Part shown: in pieces, positions 43,034 through 55,222 of the stretch
Layout of the letters: the number at the start of each line of letters is the position of its first letter
How positions within the stretch are numbered: position 1 is the first letter of the stretch
Assembly (NCBI GenBank): GCA_029959085.1
Contig: JARWIR010000001.1
Coordinates: forward strand, 64,542,899 to 64,606,898
Reading direction: 5' to 3'
Source of the DNA: Nemophila menziesii
Lineage: Eukaryota; Streptophyta; Magnoliopsida; Boraginales; Hydrophyllaceae
DNA length: 64,000 bases
Program-made: the position numbers and the translations under genes
Notes under the pieces: generated by a model
What the model was told of the DNA's origin: nothing
The model's input: only the letters and a program-made list of their open reading frames with translations
Database searches by the model: none

Positions 43034-43517
43034 ATGATAAAAAGAACTAAGATATTATTAAAGGATGTGAAGAATCGAAGCAAGGTATTGGGTAAGATCA
43101 AGGAGAATAAAATCGATTGAGATGGGTACTAGTTCGTGAATAAACTACAAGGTAAATCGGACCAAGAGAATAGAGGAAAGCTAGTTGTGGTAAATTCAAA
43201 GAGCAAAAAGGTTTCTAATTTTATAAGGAAGACACCACAACCTCTACAAATCAAGCATCCTTTTACTAAAGATGAGCAAAGCTTCTGGGACGCTAGTAGC
43301 GGTTGCCACAACAAAATATTCCTGGATAAACACCTTATCATGAGAAAGTATTCAAGAACAAAGTTGGAGAAGATGAGAAACAAGAGATTTCTAGAGTGTG
43401 ATTGATTGGGATGGAGCACAAGAGGATGTAAGGGATAGCGAAATTGGTGATACATGGAGTTTACATACAAGGCAATCACTGCACCTTATCTTGGGTATTA
43501 ATCAAGCGAGGCAATAG
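43034..43517 (+). pseudogene. 3' ORF of element D, broken and internally deleted
   Basis: ATG 43034 follows a GAGTTGGGGGT tract as in E. The lysine-rich beginning is recognisable, but stops appear within about 30 codons and again through the region. The conserved central domain of E's protein is deleted. The end is homologous to E's, including the GAGGCAATAGCCTC hairpin across the stop codon (43509-43522). Confidence 0.7.
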
Positions 43518-43880
43518 CCTCGAAGAGTATGTTTTCTTTCTTCCTTACCATTTCTCTATATGCACTATTTGCTGTTTTTATTTTATTGAGTCTTTTCGGG
43601 TCGTGAGGACACGACTCATTTTTTAGTACGGGGTGGGGATTCGTTGTCCCTCATCTCCATTTTTATGTAATATATTGTTTTTTTAGAGAAATTTGAAAAA
43701 AATTGAAATTTTTAAGAGATGGATTAGATGTAGAATGTGTTTAATAGCTTGAAATCATAAGCTTAGTAAGTTGATGATAGAAAGTAGTATGTTTATAAGC
43801 TGCTTTATTTTGTATGCTTTGAGTATTTGTAGGAAAACACACATTAATAGGTTAGAAAATATTAGTTAGCAATACGATAG

Positions 43881-45407
43881 TGGTGGGGGCAAAGGTGTGA
43901 TAAATAAATAGATAAATAAAGATAAAAATAAAGAGCACACACCCTTGAGAATCACGAAACTCACTGCAAGTATCACAGATCGTTTGCAAGTTTTAATGAT
44001 AAGTCAAGTTCGTTCGCAGGGATTGTATCTGTTAGATCTAATTATGTTTAACAGGCGTAGATGAATTTAGATGTTTTAAAATAAAATATAAAAAGAGAAA
44101 CTAATATGAATAACTATCTGATGAGAAATAACAAATACGAATGCAGATAATTAAATATGAATGTAAGTCAAATAGATTAGGATTACTAATATGAGTCTAT
44201 TACTAAATCGTTATTCTAACCTGTCACAGATTAAGCATTATATATTAACCAGGATTCTAAATTCTACCTAGCCTTCTCTAGGCTTAGGAGCAACCTCTCC
44301 ACTACTAGGGATTCCTAAGTAATGATTGGTGATTAAATCAAACCTTAATGGCTATCTAGTTAAGCAAGGGATCAAAACTAGACGATTATGTGGTGTTGTC
44401 AATAACTAAGAATAATCCTAAGATTGGCCAAATCTAAGGTGTAACAATAAGTCAAAACACATAATAACAATATACGCCAAGCTCAATCAATTAAAATAAC
44501 AAATAGTATTTAAGGACAAAATAATAATCCAACAATTAAAAGTAAACTTACAGAATAAAAGCTTAGAAATATGGTTGAGAATAGATCTATAGCTAATTAC
44601 TCTAAATATAGAGAAGGTGAGATGTAGAAGAGGAGTTTGTCAGTCTCCAACTTCTTCTTCTTGTCTTCCTCTATAGGTCAGCTTGCTTCTTGAATGAATA
44701 GCTTGTTCTAAGGATGAATATTAATGTAAAGGACTAAGCTATTGTTTAAAACTAAGAAAATATAAGTAAAGACTAAGCCTATACTTTGCAACTGAGCAAG
44801 GACATGTTTACAATGGTTTAAGGGTGTATTTATAGGTGTTTAGGAAGACCTAATTCGTTTTCTTGAAGGAGAAGTAAGTAGTGGACTCCAAGCCCAACTC
44901 AAATTCGTAACTCTAAAAACATGCAATCAGGCCCGTTTTTCTTTTGGTCCTAGCAGCTTCAGTACTCATCCGTTTGACGCGTATGAGTACACCAAATTCA
45001 TCGTCTCGGAAAGATCTTCGACTTTGCTCTTGACCGTTTCTCCAAATTCCACACCGTGTTTGAGATATAAGCTGATTTGTGGTCGTAGGTGCAGAAATTC
45101 AGGATTAAGGCAGCTTTTCCTTTTCCATGTTTTTAGCTTTTATTTCCTTATCTCCAATTACCATGTCTATCTCTTTCCATATCTTGTAGTCTTTGACTTG
45201 GAATCTAATTAATCTCCATAATTATCTTTAAAGCTTCACACTAAATAAATAATTAAACCCAATATGCTCTAAAAATATTATTTACTAAATCAAGACTCAA
45301 AATAGGAAAGTGTAACATTTCTCAAGAAAATCGACTCAAAGACTTCCTAAATCACTAAAAATGATGTCTCATCCTAATAAAAATCTATCACAAATGAGGA
45401 GACATCA
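43881..45407 (-). repeat. Solo LTR F with perfect target duplication GATAG
   Basis: 1527 bp, read on the minus strand from TGATGTCTC (45407) to CACCA (43881), flanked by GATAG at 43876-43880 and 45408-45412. TATA box on the minus strand at 44827-44835. No internal sequence remains, so it is the product of LTR-LTR recombination. It belongs to the same LTR subfamily as E, A and I. Confidence 0.93.
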
Positions 45408-46582
45408 GATAGAAAGTATGTTCGATCTCAGGGAGCCATAAGTGGTGTGTAGGCCGTGAGATCCAAGCTAGTTGATGAACCCATTTAATGAACGTGTTAA
45501 AGGTAAGAGAATGACGAAATTGCATAGTTTAGATTAAGACGGTTCTTTCATAAGCCCCTTGTAACCTTTTAGCTTGCTGTCCATTTATTATATTATATAT
45601 CCTTCTCAGCCCCTTCTAGCCTTTCTAAAGCCTTTTTATTAGCCACATTATAAGCCATATCCCTTTAGATTATATGACTTTTCCATATGACCTGCACTCG
45701 AATTGCAATGCATAGACAATTGTTTTAGAGCTTGAGTTTGGGGTGGTGGGTCCACCATTATGGGAAATATTATTGGGTAGGGATTTTGAGCTTATCTAGT
45801 GTGCTCGGTTCGATATATTGATGATAATTCACAGGTTTATTATATCGTAACCCTTTGTCGGGGTAATAGTAAGTGAAAAAGAAGCTACGAGGTAAAGTTA
45901 TGAAAAGGCATAATTTATGAAAAAATAGCGTGATATCTCAACATCAAAAAGAGAGTCATAGCTATACAAAAGAAAAAAAATTGATATGAAAAGAATATAT
46001 ATTTGGACCGGCAAAGAAGAATTTTTATGTGAACATCTTTATGCTTTAATTGGGTTATTGGGGATGCTAATTTGTGCATCAAGAAATTCATTGGGTTGAG
46101 TGAGAACGTTTTACGAGAGTAACTTAAGCTCTAGGGCGATATATTGATGACTAGTGAGGAGAGAGCCAAAATCTCACTCTAAATTATCCAAATATACTTA
46201 TCATACCGTCCCTAAGCCAACATTACAACCCTTAAAGACCTTATGATTCTTTGGTATGTAATCTAGAAGTGATTGAACCGTTAGAGAATATTTAAGTGGA
46301 TCTTTGGATACTAGTGAAGTTCGATGAACAATCTATAGCCTCCATGGTAAACTGAGTAAAGATCCTCTCCTTCTTACATTGCGAAGCTAATCTAATCTTG
46401 AATTCAAGCCGTGTTGATTGTAGATATGACAAGTGTGCATGTATGTAGTTTGTAAATATTATTACATGAAATTTTCTAAGTAGTTGCTTGAGTTTATTCT
46501 ATATATTCTGTTATCTTCTTCTCCCATGTGCTTAACTGATGTAGCTGATATTTTAGAGACTTCCCTATGTTCTTATATTTTA

Positions 46583-46601
46583 TTGTATCGGGACGATACA
46601 A
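46583..46601 (+). other. Hairpin next to the polypurine tract, element D
   Basis: TTGTATCG-GGA-CGATACAA, identical to E's. Confidence 0.75.
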
Positions 46602-46618
46602 GTTTGAGTTGGGGGTCT

Positions 46619-48371
46619 TGATGTCTCCCTAATTGTTCTAGATATAAGCCCTTAGGAGACATCATTTTAGGATGAAAATGGTCTTTTTACATTGACTTTT
46701 GTGCTTAAATTGCAATATTACACTTTCTCCCCTTGGAATTAGACTATTTGCATTTATAGAGCTTTTGTGCGTTAATTTACTTATTTTTAGTGCAAAGTTA
46801 GTAGGTTTATGAATTTCATGAAAAACCAATCCACGGAGGAGAAGTGAGAATTAAAGTCTTAGAATATTTTCTAGTGTGCTTAGTCGAGTTTCTTGAATTT
46901 AAATTGCACTTTCTTATTTTCTTCTTGATTTAATGATTTATTATTTTTAAAGCATATGCAGTTTAATTATTTATTTAATGTGAAGCTTTAGAGATAATAT
47001 GGAAATAAATTAGATGCTAAATCAATTATAAGGAGATAATGAAAGAAGATCTTGAAGAAATCTGGAGATAGAAGGAAGTAGAGTTCAATTAGGAAAAGGA
47101 AAAGTTGTATGAATATGAAATTCCAGCCACGTTTCAAATACGAGTCCATAACATAAGATTGGCTAGGAATTGGGGCGAGTGGTCTTCACCAATGGAAAGA
47201 GCTTTCCGAGACAAGCGGTTTCATATATTGGAACGCCTCAAACGGATAAGTATTGAATAAGATATGACCAAAACAAATCAGCAGCAGAATCTTACATTTC
47301 CTAGATTTTAGCGCTACGAATTAAAGAGTTCTTGACTTGTCTTAAACTCCAAGTAATTCGACCTAGGGTTTACTAACACCTATAAATATCAGTTCTAAAT
47401 CTTAGAAAATCATCCTTTGGCTGCATAATCTTAATATATATTCATAAATCATCATAGAAGCAATCAAGAGGATATAGAGGAGGAAGAAGCAAGAGCTAGA
47501 GCTTAACTACATCAATTCAACACTTCTCCATCTCTATTCTTTGGGTAAATTAGTATTAGATCTTTTTTGTCTATTAGGTATTTCTAAACTATTTATTCAA
47601 GAAGTTTTATTATGCATAATTTCTCTTTAGGATTGTAATTATATGAACCTTTGATTATTGTTTTTCTGTTTTAATTTGAATCTGGGATTTTAGTATTTAA
47701 TTGAATTGGTTCTTAATTTCCATTGACTATTATTTTGTTTTACTCACTAATTTTGAAGTCATGAATCAAACTTAGCTCATAGTAATTAGGCTATTCCATA
47801 TAGTGGCGTATGGATCACCATGACGGGGGGTTTAATTATAGAGTTAGATAATAGACGCGTGGTATCCATTATTTGACCCTGACGGGCTTGACTAACCACG
47901 TAGCCAATGAGGTAAAATAGTATTCATCTGAAAGTAGCTTATAATCGCCCTGACGGGGTTTGTAATACCGTAGGATAGCTTCTAGGTCCGCCCTGACGGG
48001 GGCTAGGAGATAAGAGATTCCCGACTATTGTGAAGTTTCACATTCACCTTTATTCTTAGGAATCATTAATTCAATAGGATAGGTTCATACTTGCCTCTCC
48101 TTATCTTTCTTGCATAATTATTTATTACTTATTGTTTATTTTATTAAGCTAATTAGAAAACAAACTCCTTTAATATTTATCTTTTCAAAACGATTAGAAC
48201 TATCTATTCTAATATTGAACACGAAGTTAGAATAACTTCTTAAATCCCTGTGGAGACGATAATCCCGTATTTACTTATCTATTACTTGGTACGACCCGTA
48301 CACTTGCGGTCTGTGGATCCTTTATTTCTTTACTTCTATTGCTTTATTTTATAACACACACGGACCCACCA
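46619..48371 (+). repeat. 3' LTR of element D
   Basis: Starts TGATGTCTCC, inverted inner copy at 46655-46664, TATA box CTATAAATA at 47380-47388, four CCCTGACGGGG-type blocks between about 47815 and 48004, ends ACCCACCA. Confidence 0.9.
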
Positions 48372-48740
48372 GCAAGTAGAGTAATTGTTTTCTAATGAAT
48401 GATAAACAATTATGAAAATACGAAAAAATCTAAAGAGATACAAGTATGAACCTATCCTGTTGAATTCATATTTCTAAGAATAAGGGTGAATGGGTAATTT
48501 TACAATAGTAGGGATTCAAAAGTCCTTTTAACTTCTTTCAGTAGCTTAGAAGGCAACCCTTCCTCATTTGAGACCCCTTCCGGGTGACCCTAAAATATCT
48601 TTGGATGAGTGAAGTTCTTAATGTATTGACTATCTAGCTAGGCAAGACCCCTCGGTTCACTATCACACACTAGACACCTATATGCTAGTTCGACAATTAA
48701 ACCCCCTCCGGGGTGTTAGCTTAACTACTTGGGTTACCTA
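48372..48740 (-). repeat. LTR G, right part
   Basis: Resumes the minus-strand LTR split by D (compare ATGAACCTATCCT near 48448 with D's LTR). Contains CCCCTTCCGGG and CCCCCTCCGGGG blocks. It ends abruptly in the SINE-like fragment before its LTR tip is reached. Confidence 0.7.
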
Positions 48741-48807
48741 CTTTTTTTATCAGAATACATGTAGTGTTTTTTTGGGTACGTGGGTGAGCCGGGCCAGCTT
48801 GCGCGCG
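48741..48807 (-). mobile_element. Au-SINE-like 3' fragment
   Basis: The minus strand reads GCGCAAGCTGGCCCGG near 48782-48803 and runs toward two A-rich stretches. From memory of the family, GTGCGCGCAAGCTGGCCCGG close to a poly(A) end is the hallmark of the plant Au SINE. The tRNA-like 5' part is gone, cut by LTR H. Short, so only moderately certain. Confidence 0.5.
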
Positions 48808-49704
48808 TGATGTCTCCCTAAGTGTTCTTATTTTCGACCCTTGGGAGACATCATTTTTTATGTTTATTTGAATATTTTAATAGACTTTTGAGTTAAAAAT
48901 GTAATAATCCGGAATTTCCATTTTATTTCTAGTAATTTTGACTTATTAAACTTTTGCGCGTAATCTTGTGTGTTTTAGTGAAAAGTTTGTAGATTTTAAT
49001 TATTAGCTAGGAATGGAATCCGAGAAGAGAGTCAAAGATCGTGATATGGAGTCAAGACTTGAAGATAAATCCCGAAAGAATTGCTTTAGAGCTGCAAATC
49101 TGTTTTCCAGGCCAAAGATTGCTGATTTCAAGGCGCTTAAGAGATGATTTGGCCGCTGTTTTTTGAAGAGAAAACATTCCTTATCGAGTTACAGAATTTT
49201 AGCAACTGAAATCAAGTCAATCGGAGTCATAACGAAGCGGGAAAAGCCGTTTTAGTGGAGGTACATCAGCAGTTACGGGATTTTGGGCTAAGTTAGTGGA
49301 CTTGGGCCCTCAATATTTCATTTAATTAAAAGCCTAGGTCCAAGTCCGAATTGGAGCTTATAAAAGGAGCTCTTGACTTCTATTTTTCACACAATTCACA
49401 TTCCACAAGATTAAACATCAGAGAGAAGCAACAGAAGGAAGAAAGAAGAAGCTGCAAGAACTGGAGAGGGTCTATATCTCCGTTCTCAGTCATTCCAACT
49501 CCGGAAATTAGGTCTCTTTCAATTTTAATTTTGTAATCAAATATGAATTCCATTTCAAGTAATTTAGTTTTTGTTTTCATTAGTATGAGCTAAACATTTA
49601 TTAGTGCTTGAGAATGCCTTATGGGTGATTCCCAATCTTAATTAATTTCATGTCCTGAATTTAGGTTTCTGTTAAATTAAATTAGATTAGGACTTTTACT
49701 CTTT
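48808..49704 (+). repeat. LTR H, truncated
   Basis: Starts TGATGTCTCC with inverted inner copy at 48844-48853. A clear TATA box TATAAAAG lies at 49359-49366. The LTR end and primer-binding site are missing: at about 49705 it runs directly into the palindrome array of minus-strand element I. It is of a different LTR subfamily from I's. Confidence 0.75.
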
Positions 49705-49900
49705 TCGATAAAACACGTAGTAGCTACCCGTGGCACGTGTTTTCTTCGTGCGGTACATGGCGCGGTATAGGGTCCGGTATACCGGACCTATCAGCTTAAT
49801 TTTTTTTTCTTTTCTGCATAAAACACGTGGCTGCTACCGTGGCACGGGTTTTCTTCTCATGCAGAATACCGCGGCTGAGGTCCGGTATACCGCACCCCTG
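49705..49900 (-). repeat. GC-rich palindrome array of element I
   Basis: Two units of paired palindromes (GCGCGGTATAGGG with CCGGTATACCGG near 49755-49790; ATACCGCGG with CCGGTATACCGC near 49864-49895). They alternate with AAAACACGTGGC-type linkers and CCGTGGCACGGGTTTTC. Palindrome core most like D's. Confidence 0.75.
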
Positions 49901-50050
49901 CTTCAGTTTTTCCGAAAATTTTGTTCGCCTTCCCTAACTCAAATTCTCCAATACCTAATCATCAAAAACACTAATACCTTCCTCAAATATGCAATATCAA
50001 CTAAAATTAACTAAGCTAAATATAAATTAAAAACTAAAAACATAAAAGAG

Positions 50051-50113
50051 ATTACGGGTTGTCTCCCGTACAGCACTTTTATTTAACGTCTTTCCAAGTT
50101 AGGCGTGTTACCT
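50051..50113 (-). other. Conserved twin-hairpin motif, element I
   Basis: Hairpin 2 stem TACGGG/CCCGTA with AGACAA loop (50053-50070), same as E. Hairpin 1 (50086-50106) has one mismatched pair. The block is kept although all of pol is deleted. Confidence 0.68.
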
Positions 50114-50116
50114 TGA

Positions 50117-51410
50117 TTAAGGATGACGAAATTTCCACCCTTTGCCTTTAATTCCCACGAACTTCTCAACTCGATTCTTCATAATCATGGATGGTGCCAT
50201 CCAAGATTTCGTGGGAATAGGTGTTTCTTGTGGTAACTTGATTTCATTTGTAGCATTACACTCCTCTGGTAATCCATTCATCTCTTTAGTTTCGAATCTT
50301 CGTTTGTTAGAAAGAATGTCCTTCATGAATTTTGTATATGTTGGCATTCTCTTGAGAGATCTACAAACGGTATTTTAATCTCTAACTTGTTCACCATGTC
50401 AACGAACTTCTTGAATTCCAGGTCATTGTCCTTTCTGACACGTGAAGGGAATGGTGGAGGAGGACATGTGTTGGTTACCACTGGGCTCTCTTTCTTTTCT
50501 GGTGTCTTCTCTTGGACACTTTTTTGTTCAACTATCTCTTCGACTGTATCTTCTGTTGTTTCTTCTCCCCCCGTTTCTGGAATAGGGACTGGTTCTGGTT
50601 CTGGTCTTGGTGGAGGTAGTTGTTTTCCACTTCGTAATTCAACTGCATGACAAACTTTGTTTTCTGGAGCACTAGTATCACTTCGGAGTTGCCCTTCTGC
50701 AAAGGTTTGAAGTTTATTCACCATTTGTGACACTGTCTGCCCCATCTTCTTAAGCGCATTCTGTGAGTCTTGGAATTCTTGCTGGCTAATCTCTATATCT
50801 TCAATTAGGTTCATTATCTTAGCCATGGTTGAATTCGAACTCGACGGTTGTTCTTGTACGGTTTGCTGCATTAAATAAGGAGGTGGTTCTTGATAAGCTT
50901 CATTATAAATCGGCGTTTCTTGATAGATAGGTTGTGGAGGATAATAAGATTGTGGTCGTGGTTGATAATAATCATCATAATAAAGGTTATTATGATAATA
51001 AGTCTGTTGATCTCCGACCCAATTGTAATTTTGTGGGGGTTGATAATCAGCATAATTTCCTTGGGATTGATAATAACCATCATAATAATGGTCTCTCTGA
51101 TAAGGCATGAAGGAAATCAAGGCTGGATTATTCGTGCAATATTCCCACGAGTGATCTCTTGCTCCACAACTAGGACATGAAGGTGAGGTATGTACTAGAT
51201 TCCTCTGAGCTAGTTTTCACGATTGTTCTCGTAATTCCTCAAGTTGTTGGTTTGACTCTTTGAGCTTTAGAGATTCTAAAGTCTCTGTTTGTTTTTTCTG
51301 ATTCGAACGACCAACTTCTCTTGGTTTCAAGAAAATTCTCCATAATAGTATTAGCTTCTTCAGGGTCTAATAACACGAAACCTTTATTTTCTAATAAATC
51401 TGCTTTCGCC
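50117..51410 (-). pseudogene. Gag of element I (zinc knuckle to acidic linker), truncated at both ends
   Basis: Minus strand: from about 51410 a degenerate capsid C-terminal part, then a zinc knuckle CPSCGARDHSWEYC (51127-51168). This is in frame with the open 265-codon piece 50323-51120: Tyr/Gln/Pro-rich region, coiled stretch, acidic linker and PPPPFPSRV. A frame change leads to 50117-50347. There the usual gag-protease junction (EIKLP) is replaced by about 35 residues I do not recognise (with RVEKFVGIKGKGWKF). The capsid N-terminal domain found in C is deleted. Confidence 0.78.
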
Positions 51411-51505
51411 TAAAAAATCTGTAAAACAAAAACTAAAAAGAAAAGCGTAAAATAGAACTAACTAAAATATAAGCACAAGATAATTGCACAAGGACTAACG
51501 ATGTA

Positions 51506-51524
51506 GTCCCCGGCAGCGGCGCCA
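51506..51524 (-). promoter_or_regulatory. Primer-binding site of element I
   Basis: Minus strand TGGCGCCGCTGCCGGGGAC, tRNA-Asp-like. Confidence 0.88.
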
Positions 51525-51530
51525 AAAACT

Positions 51531-53039
51531 TGGTGTGGCCTAGGGTGTGATAAAAAGATGATATAATTTAGATTCAAATAAACACCCTAAGCTAACACGG
51601 TAGTGCAAGTATTACAGGACGTATGCAAGTTTTAATGATAAGAAGATTCGTTCCTCAGAGACTGACGAAAGTTAGAGAGAACTTATGCAAATTATCAAGT
51701 GCAAATATAAAAGATAGAAAAGATAATACGCAAAGAAAGAAAAGGAAACTAGATTTTTATTTGGTTTTTAAATAATAAAACTAAACTACTAAACTAAAGA
51801 CAGAAACTAAATAAAAGAAAAGAAAAGAAGATAGTATGAAAGTTAGCTTGAGTAAATAGCAAGCAATCCCCACTAGTTTTGCCGTTCTAAACATGTAAGG
51901 GTGAATATTGTAGTATTTCAATAATCGGTTCTAATTCGCTATCGGTAGTTTCAAATAGGATTTACTTGTGTCAATAAGGCTTCCTAAGCAAACTTTTCAT
52001 GTAATTGGTAAATAGTCACAAGAACTAAACCATAGTGATTATCTAGCTAGGTTGGGTTGTCAGATCAGACCTAATACTAGACGTTATGTGCTAAACATGT
52101 AATTAAACACCGTTGGCAATGGTGACCTAACTACTAGATGGTAATTCTATATGGTCGCGATCCACAAGAACACAGAACATAAATCCAAACACGTAAACAA
52201 TGAATAAAAACTATAATTCTATTTAAAACATTAAATTCCCAAATTAGATAGATGTCAATCAAAACTAGTGTTCATACATATATGCTAAAACTCAACCTAA
52301 AAAGAACTAATTCATACTAAGAAGAGAAGAGAAAAGAATTACAAAATAAGAGGTTGAAGAAGACATATGATGTTCTGCTCCTTCTAGACTTCTTCTCTTG
52401 TGTTGCAGCTTCCTCTTGGCCTTAAGGTTTGGACAAGGATGATTTTAGAGTGTTAAGGGGCTGTATTTATAGGGTATAGGAAGACCTAATTCGTTTTCTT
52501 GAAGGAGAAGGAAAGTAATGGACTCCTAGCCCAACTCAAATTCGTATGGAAATAAAGATAAACACTGCTGGACCGTTTTGAGCATATCTTCTTCGTTATT
52601 GGTCGGTTTTTGCTCCATAATATACCAAACAAATCGTAACAGAATTATTTTTGTCCCAATGAAAGGAAATTAACAAAATCGTCCTATTTCTTAGGTAAAT
52701 AACCACTTCTTTAGGCGTGTACTGCAGAAATTCAGATTTAGGCAGCTTTTCCTTTTCCTAATTGAACTCTGTTTCCTTCTATCTCCAATTACCATGCATA
52801 TCTCTTTCCATATCTTGTAGTCTTTGACTTGGACTCTAATTAATCTCCATAATTATCTTTAAAGCTTCACACTAAATAAACAATTAAACCCAATATGCTC
52901 TAAAAATATTATGTTACTAAATAAAGACCTAAAATAGGAAAGTGCACTAAACTAAGCTAAAATCAACCTATAAACTAATAAATAAGCCTCAAATGATGTC
53001 TCAGAAGTATATTTTATTATCACAAATGAGGAGACATCA
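51531..53039 (-). repeat. 5' LTR of element I
   Basis: 1509 bp on the minus strand, TGATGTCTCC (53039) to CACCA (51531), inner inverted copy at 52994-53002, TATA box at 52464-52472. Closely related to the LTRs of E and F. Confidence 0.9.
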
Positions 53040-55219
53040 CAAAGTAATCTAGACCTTTCTTTTGGGTAAAGTTCTTAATAACAAGTCTGGCTTTGAATTT
53101 TTCTATTGAGCCATCGGGTCTCAACTTTTTCTTAAAAATCCATTTGCTACTAATAGGTTTGCTACCCCTAGGTAAGTCGGTTAATTCCCATGTATGGTTA
53201 CTTTTAATTGACTCAAGTTCACTATTAATAGCCTCTTTCCAAAAACTAGCATCTATAGATTTTAAAGCATCATCATATGTTTTTGGGTCTTCCTCCATGA
53301 GGAGGCAATTGACTACCTGTTCATCTAAAAGATCAATGTGAGCACCTTCTGTTATAAAGGCTGTTATAAAGTCAGGGCCGAAGCTGAACTCGATCCTGCG
53401 CCTCTTACTTCTCCTAGGTTCTTCCTCGGGAATACTACTAGGCTCCATGGAAGTGGAGGGGTTAGAATAAAACATCACAAAGAGGTACAACATCATTAGT
53501 AGATAAGTTATCAACAGGTAAAGAAGCATTGACAGTATTTAAATCTTTCAAAGGGAAAACATGTTCAAAGAACTCAGCATCTCTAGATTCACAAATAGAG
53601 TTATCTTCTAATGACAAGAATCTGTATGCCGCACTATTCTGAGCGTACCCTATGAAAATTGAGTCAACGGTTTTGGGCCCAACGGTGACAGTTTTAAAAT
53701 CAGGTAGTTTGACTTTGGCTAGGCACCCCCACACTTTTAAAAATTTCAGGTTTGGTGAAAAACCCTTCCACATCTCATAAGGGGTTTTTTCTAGGGATTT
53801 ATGTGGTACCCTATTAAGTACATAACAGGCTAATAAGACAGCTTCCCCCCACATGTTGTTTGGTAAACCTGGACTTATTAACATGGCATTCATAGTCTCT
53901 TTAAGGGACCTATTCTTTCTTTCTGCTATGCCGTTTTGTTGGGGTGTATAAGGGGCACTAAGTTCGTGGATAATCCCATTTGTTTCACAAAACTCTTTAA
54001 GGGAATTAGAACTATACTCGCCTCCTTTATCGGACCTAAGTCGTTTGATTTTACAGTCTAGTTGGTTTTCAACTTCGGCTTTATATTTTAAAAATGCATT
54101 TTCCGCCTCATCTTTAGTTTTAAGAAGATATACTTTAGTAAACCTAGAGTAATCATCTACGAAGGTTATGTAATAAAGTTTTCCTCCTCTACTTGCGGTG
54201 TTTTTAAAATCAGCTAAGTCCGAATGAACTAATTCAAGCAATTTAGTTTGTCTCGTGGTAACGGGTTTAAAAGGTTTTTTCGCAAGTTTGGACTCTACAC
54301 ATATTTGACATTTTTCAAAGTCATCCATGTTGTTAATGGGTATTAGTCCAAGATTTTTAAGCCTTTTAATAGACGCAACATTTAAATGGCCTAGTCTACC
54401 GTGCCACGTTTGAACGGACTCAACAATATAAGCGGAATTAGATGCATTCTCATTAAGGGTTGCAGTATTTAAAACAAACAAGCCATTATTAAGGTACCCT
54501 TTCCCTACGAATTCGTCATTTTTAGTGATAATGACTTTTCCCCCCTCGAAGACAAGTTTGCGACTAACTTTGTTAAGGAGAGCCCCGGAAACTAAGTTCC
54601 TACGGAGAGAGGGGACGAAGAGAACATCATTTAGTTCAAGAGTCTTACCAGAGGTGAGTTTGAGAGGAACCTGACCTTTCCCGAGAACAGTAGCGGTGGA
54701 AGAGTCACCCAAGTACACACACTCACCATCAGTTGCCTTTTCGAACTTCTTGAACATGGCTTTGTTTGCGCAGAAATGGCGAGAAGCTCCAGTGTCAAGT
54801 ATCCACTCACTCTTGTTCTCTACCAAGTTTACCTCAACCATTACCGCGGCGATTATTTCTTCGGTGTCAGTCAAATTAGCGGCAGCTTTGGGACCCTGGC
54901 CAGCTCTAAGGGAACATTCAAAGGCCCTATGTCCTTCCTTACCACAACAATTACAGGCCCCTTTAGGTTTTTGAATCTTACCAGAGGTTTTGAATCCTCC
55001 ACCTTGTTTGTTGGAGTTGCCGCGGTTCTTGTTTCCCCCAAACTTAGACTTGTTGGAGCCTTGTTGCTTTCCCTTCCCTTTGAACCTGTCTTTGTTACCT
55101 TGGCCAGAACCTTCGACTGGATTAGCTTTGGAGGAATGAGAAGGAAAAGAGATTGACTTATCCTTGAGTCGATTCACTTCTTCGACTTGGATGTGGCTGA
55201 TGAGCTCTTGGAGGGTCAT
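53040..55219 (-). pseudogene. Copia polyprotein of J: zinc knuckle, protease, integrase, start of RT
   Basis: The minus-strand frame 53462-55219 is open for 585 codons: basic Gly/Lys-rich region, zinc knuckle CNCCGKEGHRAFEC (residues 89-102), protease WILDTGAS (139-146), GAG-pre-integrase, HHCC-type zinc region (WHGRLGHLN ... CQIC) and DDE core (HSDLADF, FVDDYSRF, RSDKGGEYSS). One frameshift near 53490 leads to the linker and RT start (SKWIFKKKLRPDGSIEKFKARLV), ending at the LTR of I. It is joined in frame to gag upstream by a single TAA, so only one stop and one indel disable the visible part. Confidence 0.9.
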
Positions 55220-55222
55220 TTC

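Larger units (their letters stand above)
43518..46618 (+). other. 3' non-coding region of element D, interrupted by solo LTR F
   Basis: Aligns with E's 38965-40551 on both sides of LTR F. Carries a GGGGTGGGG tract near 43628, GAGTTTGGGGTGGTGGG near 45728, the GGA-loop hairpin (46583-46601) and the polypurine tract GAGTTGGGGGTCT ending at 46618. No gene seen. Confidence 0.75.
29129..48371 (+). mobile_element. Element D: non-autonomous Athila/Tat-related element, interrupted by E and F
   Basis: Plus strand: 5' LTR, primer-binding site, one short reading frame, post-pol hairpins, palindrome array, weak TATA, broken 3' ORF, long 3' non-coding region, polypurine tract and 3' LTR. Flanks are GAAAG (29124-29128) and GCAAG (48372-48376), a probable target duplication with one mismatch. 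E and F are inserted with perfect 5-bp duplications. Capsid, protease, RT, RNase H and integrase core are all absent, so D could only have moved with proteins from a relative. Confidence 0.88.
49705..53039 (-). mobile_element. Element I: gag-only non-autonomous relative, 3' end lost
   Basis: Minus strand: 5' LTR, primer-binding site, gag lacking the capsid N-terminus, twin hairpins and palindrome array. Then sequence stops at LTR H. Protease, RT, RNase H, integrase, 3' ORF, polypurine tract and 3' LTR are absent. It abuts the RT region of copia element J at 53040, so it probably inserted into J; the other half of J is missing too. Confidence 0.82.
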
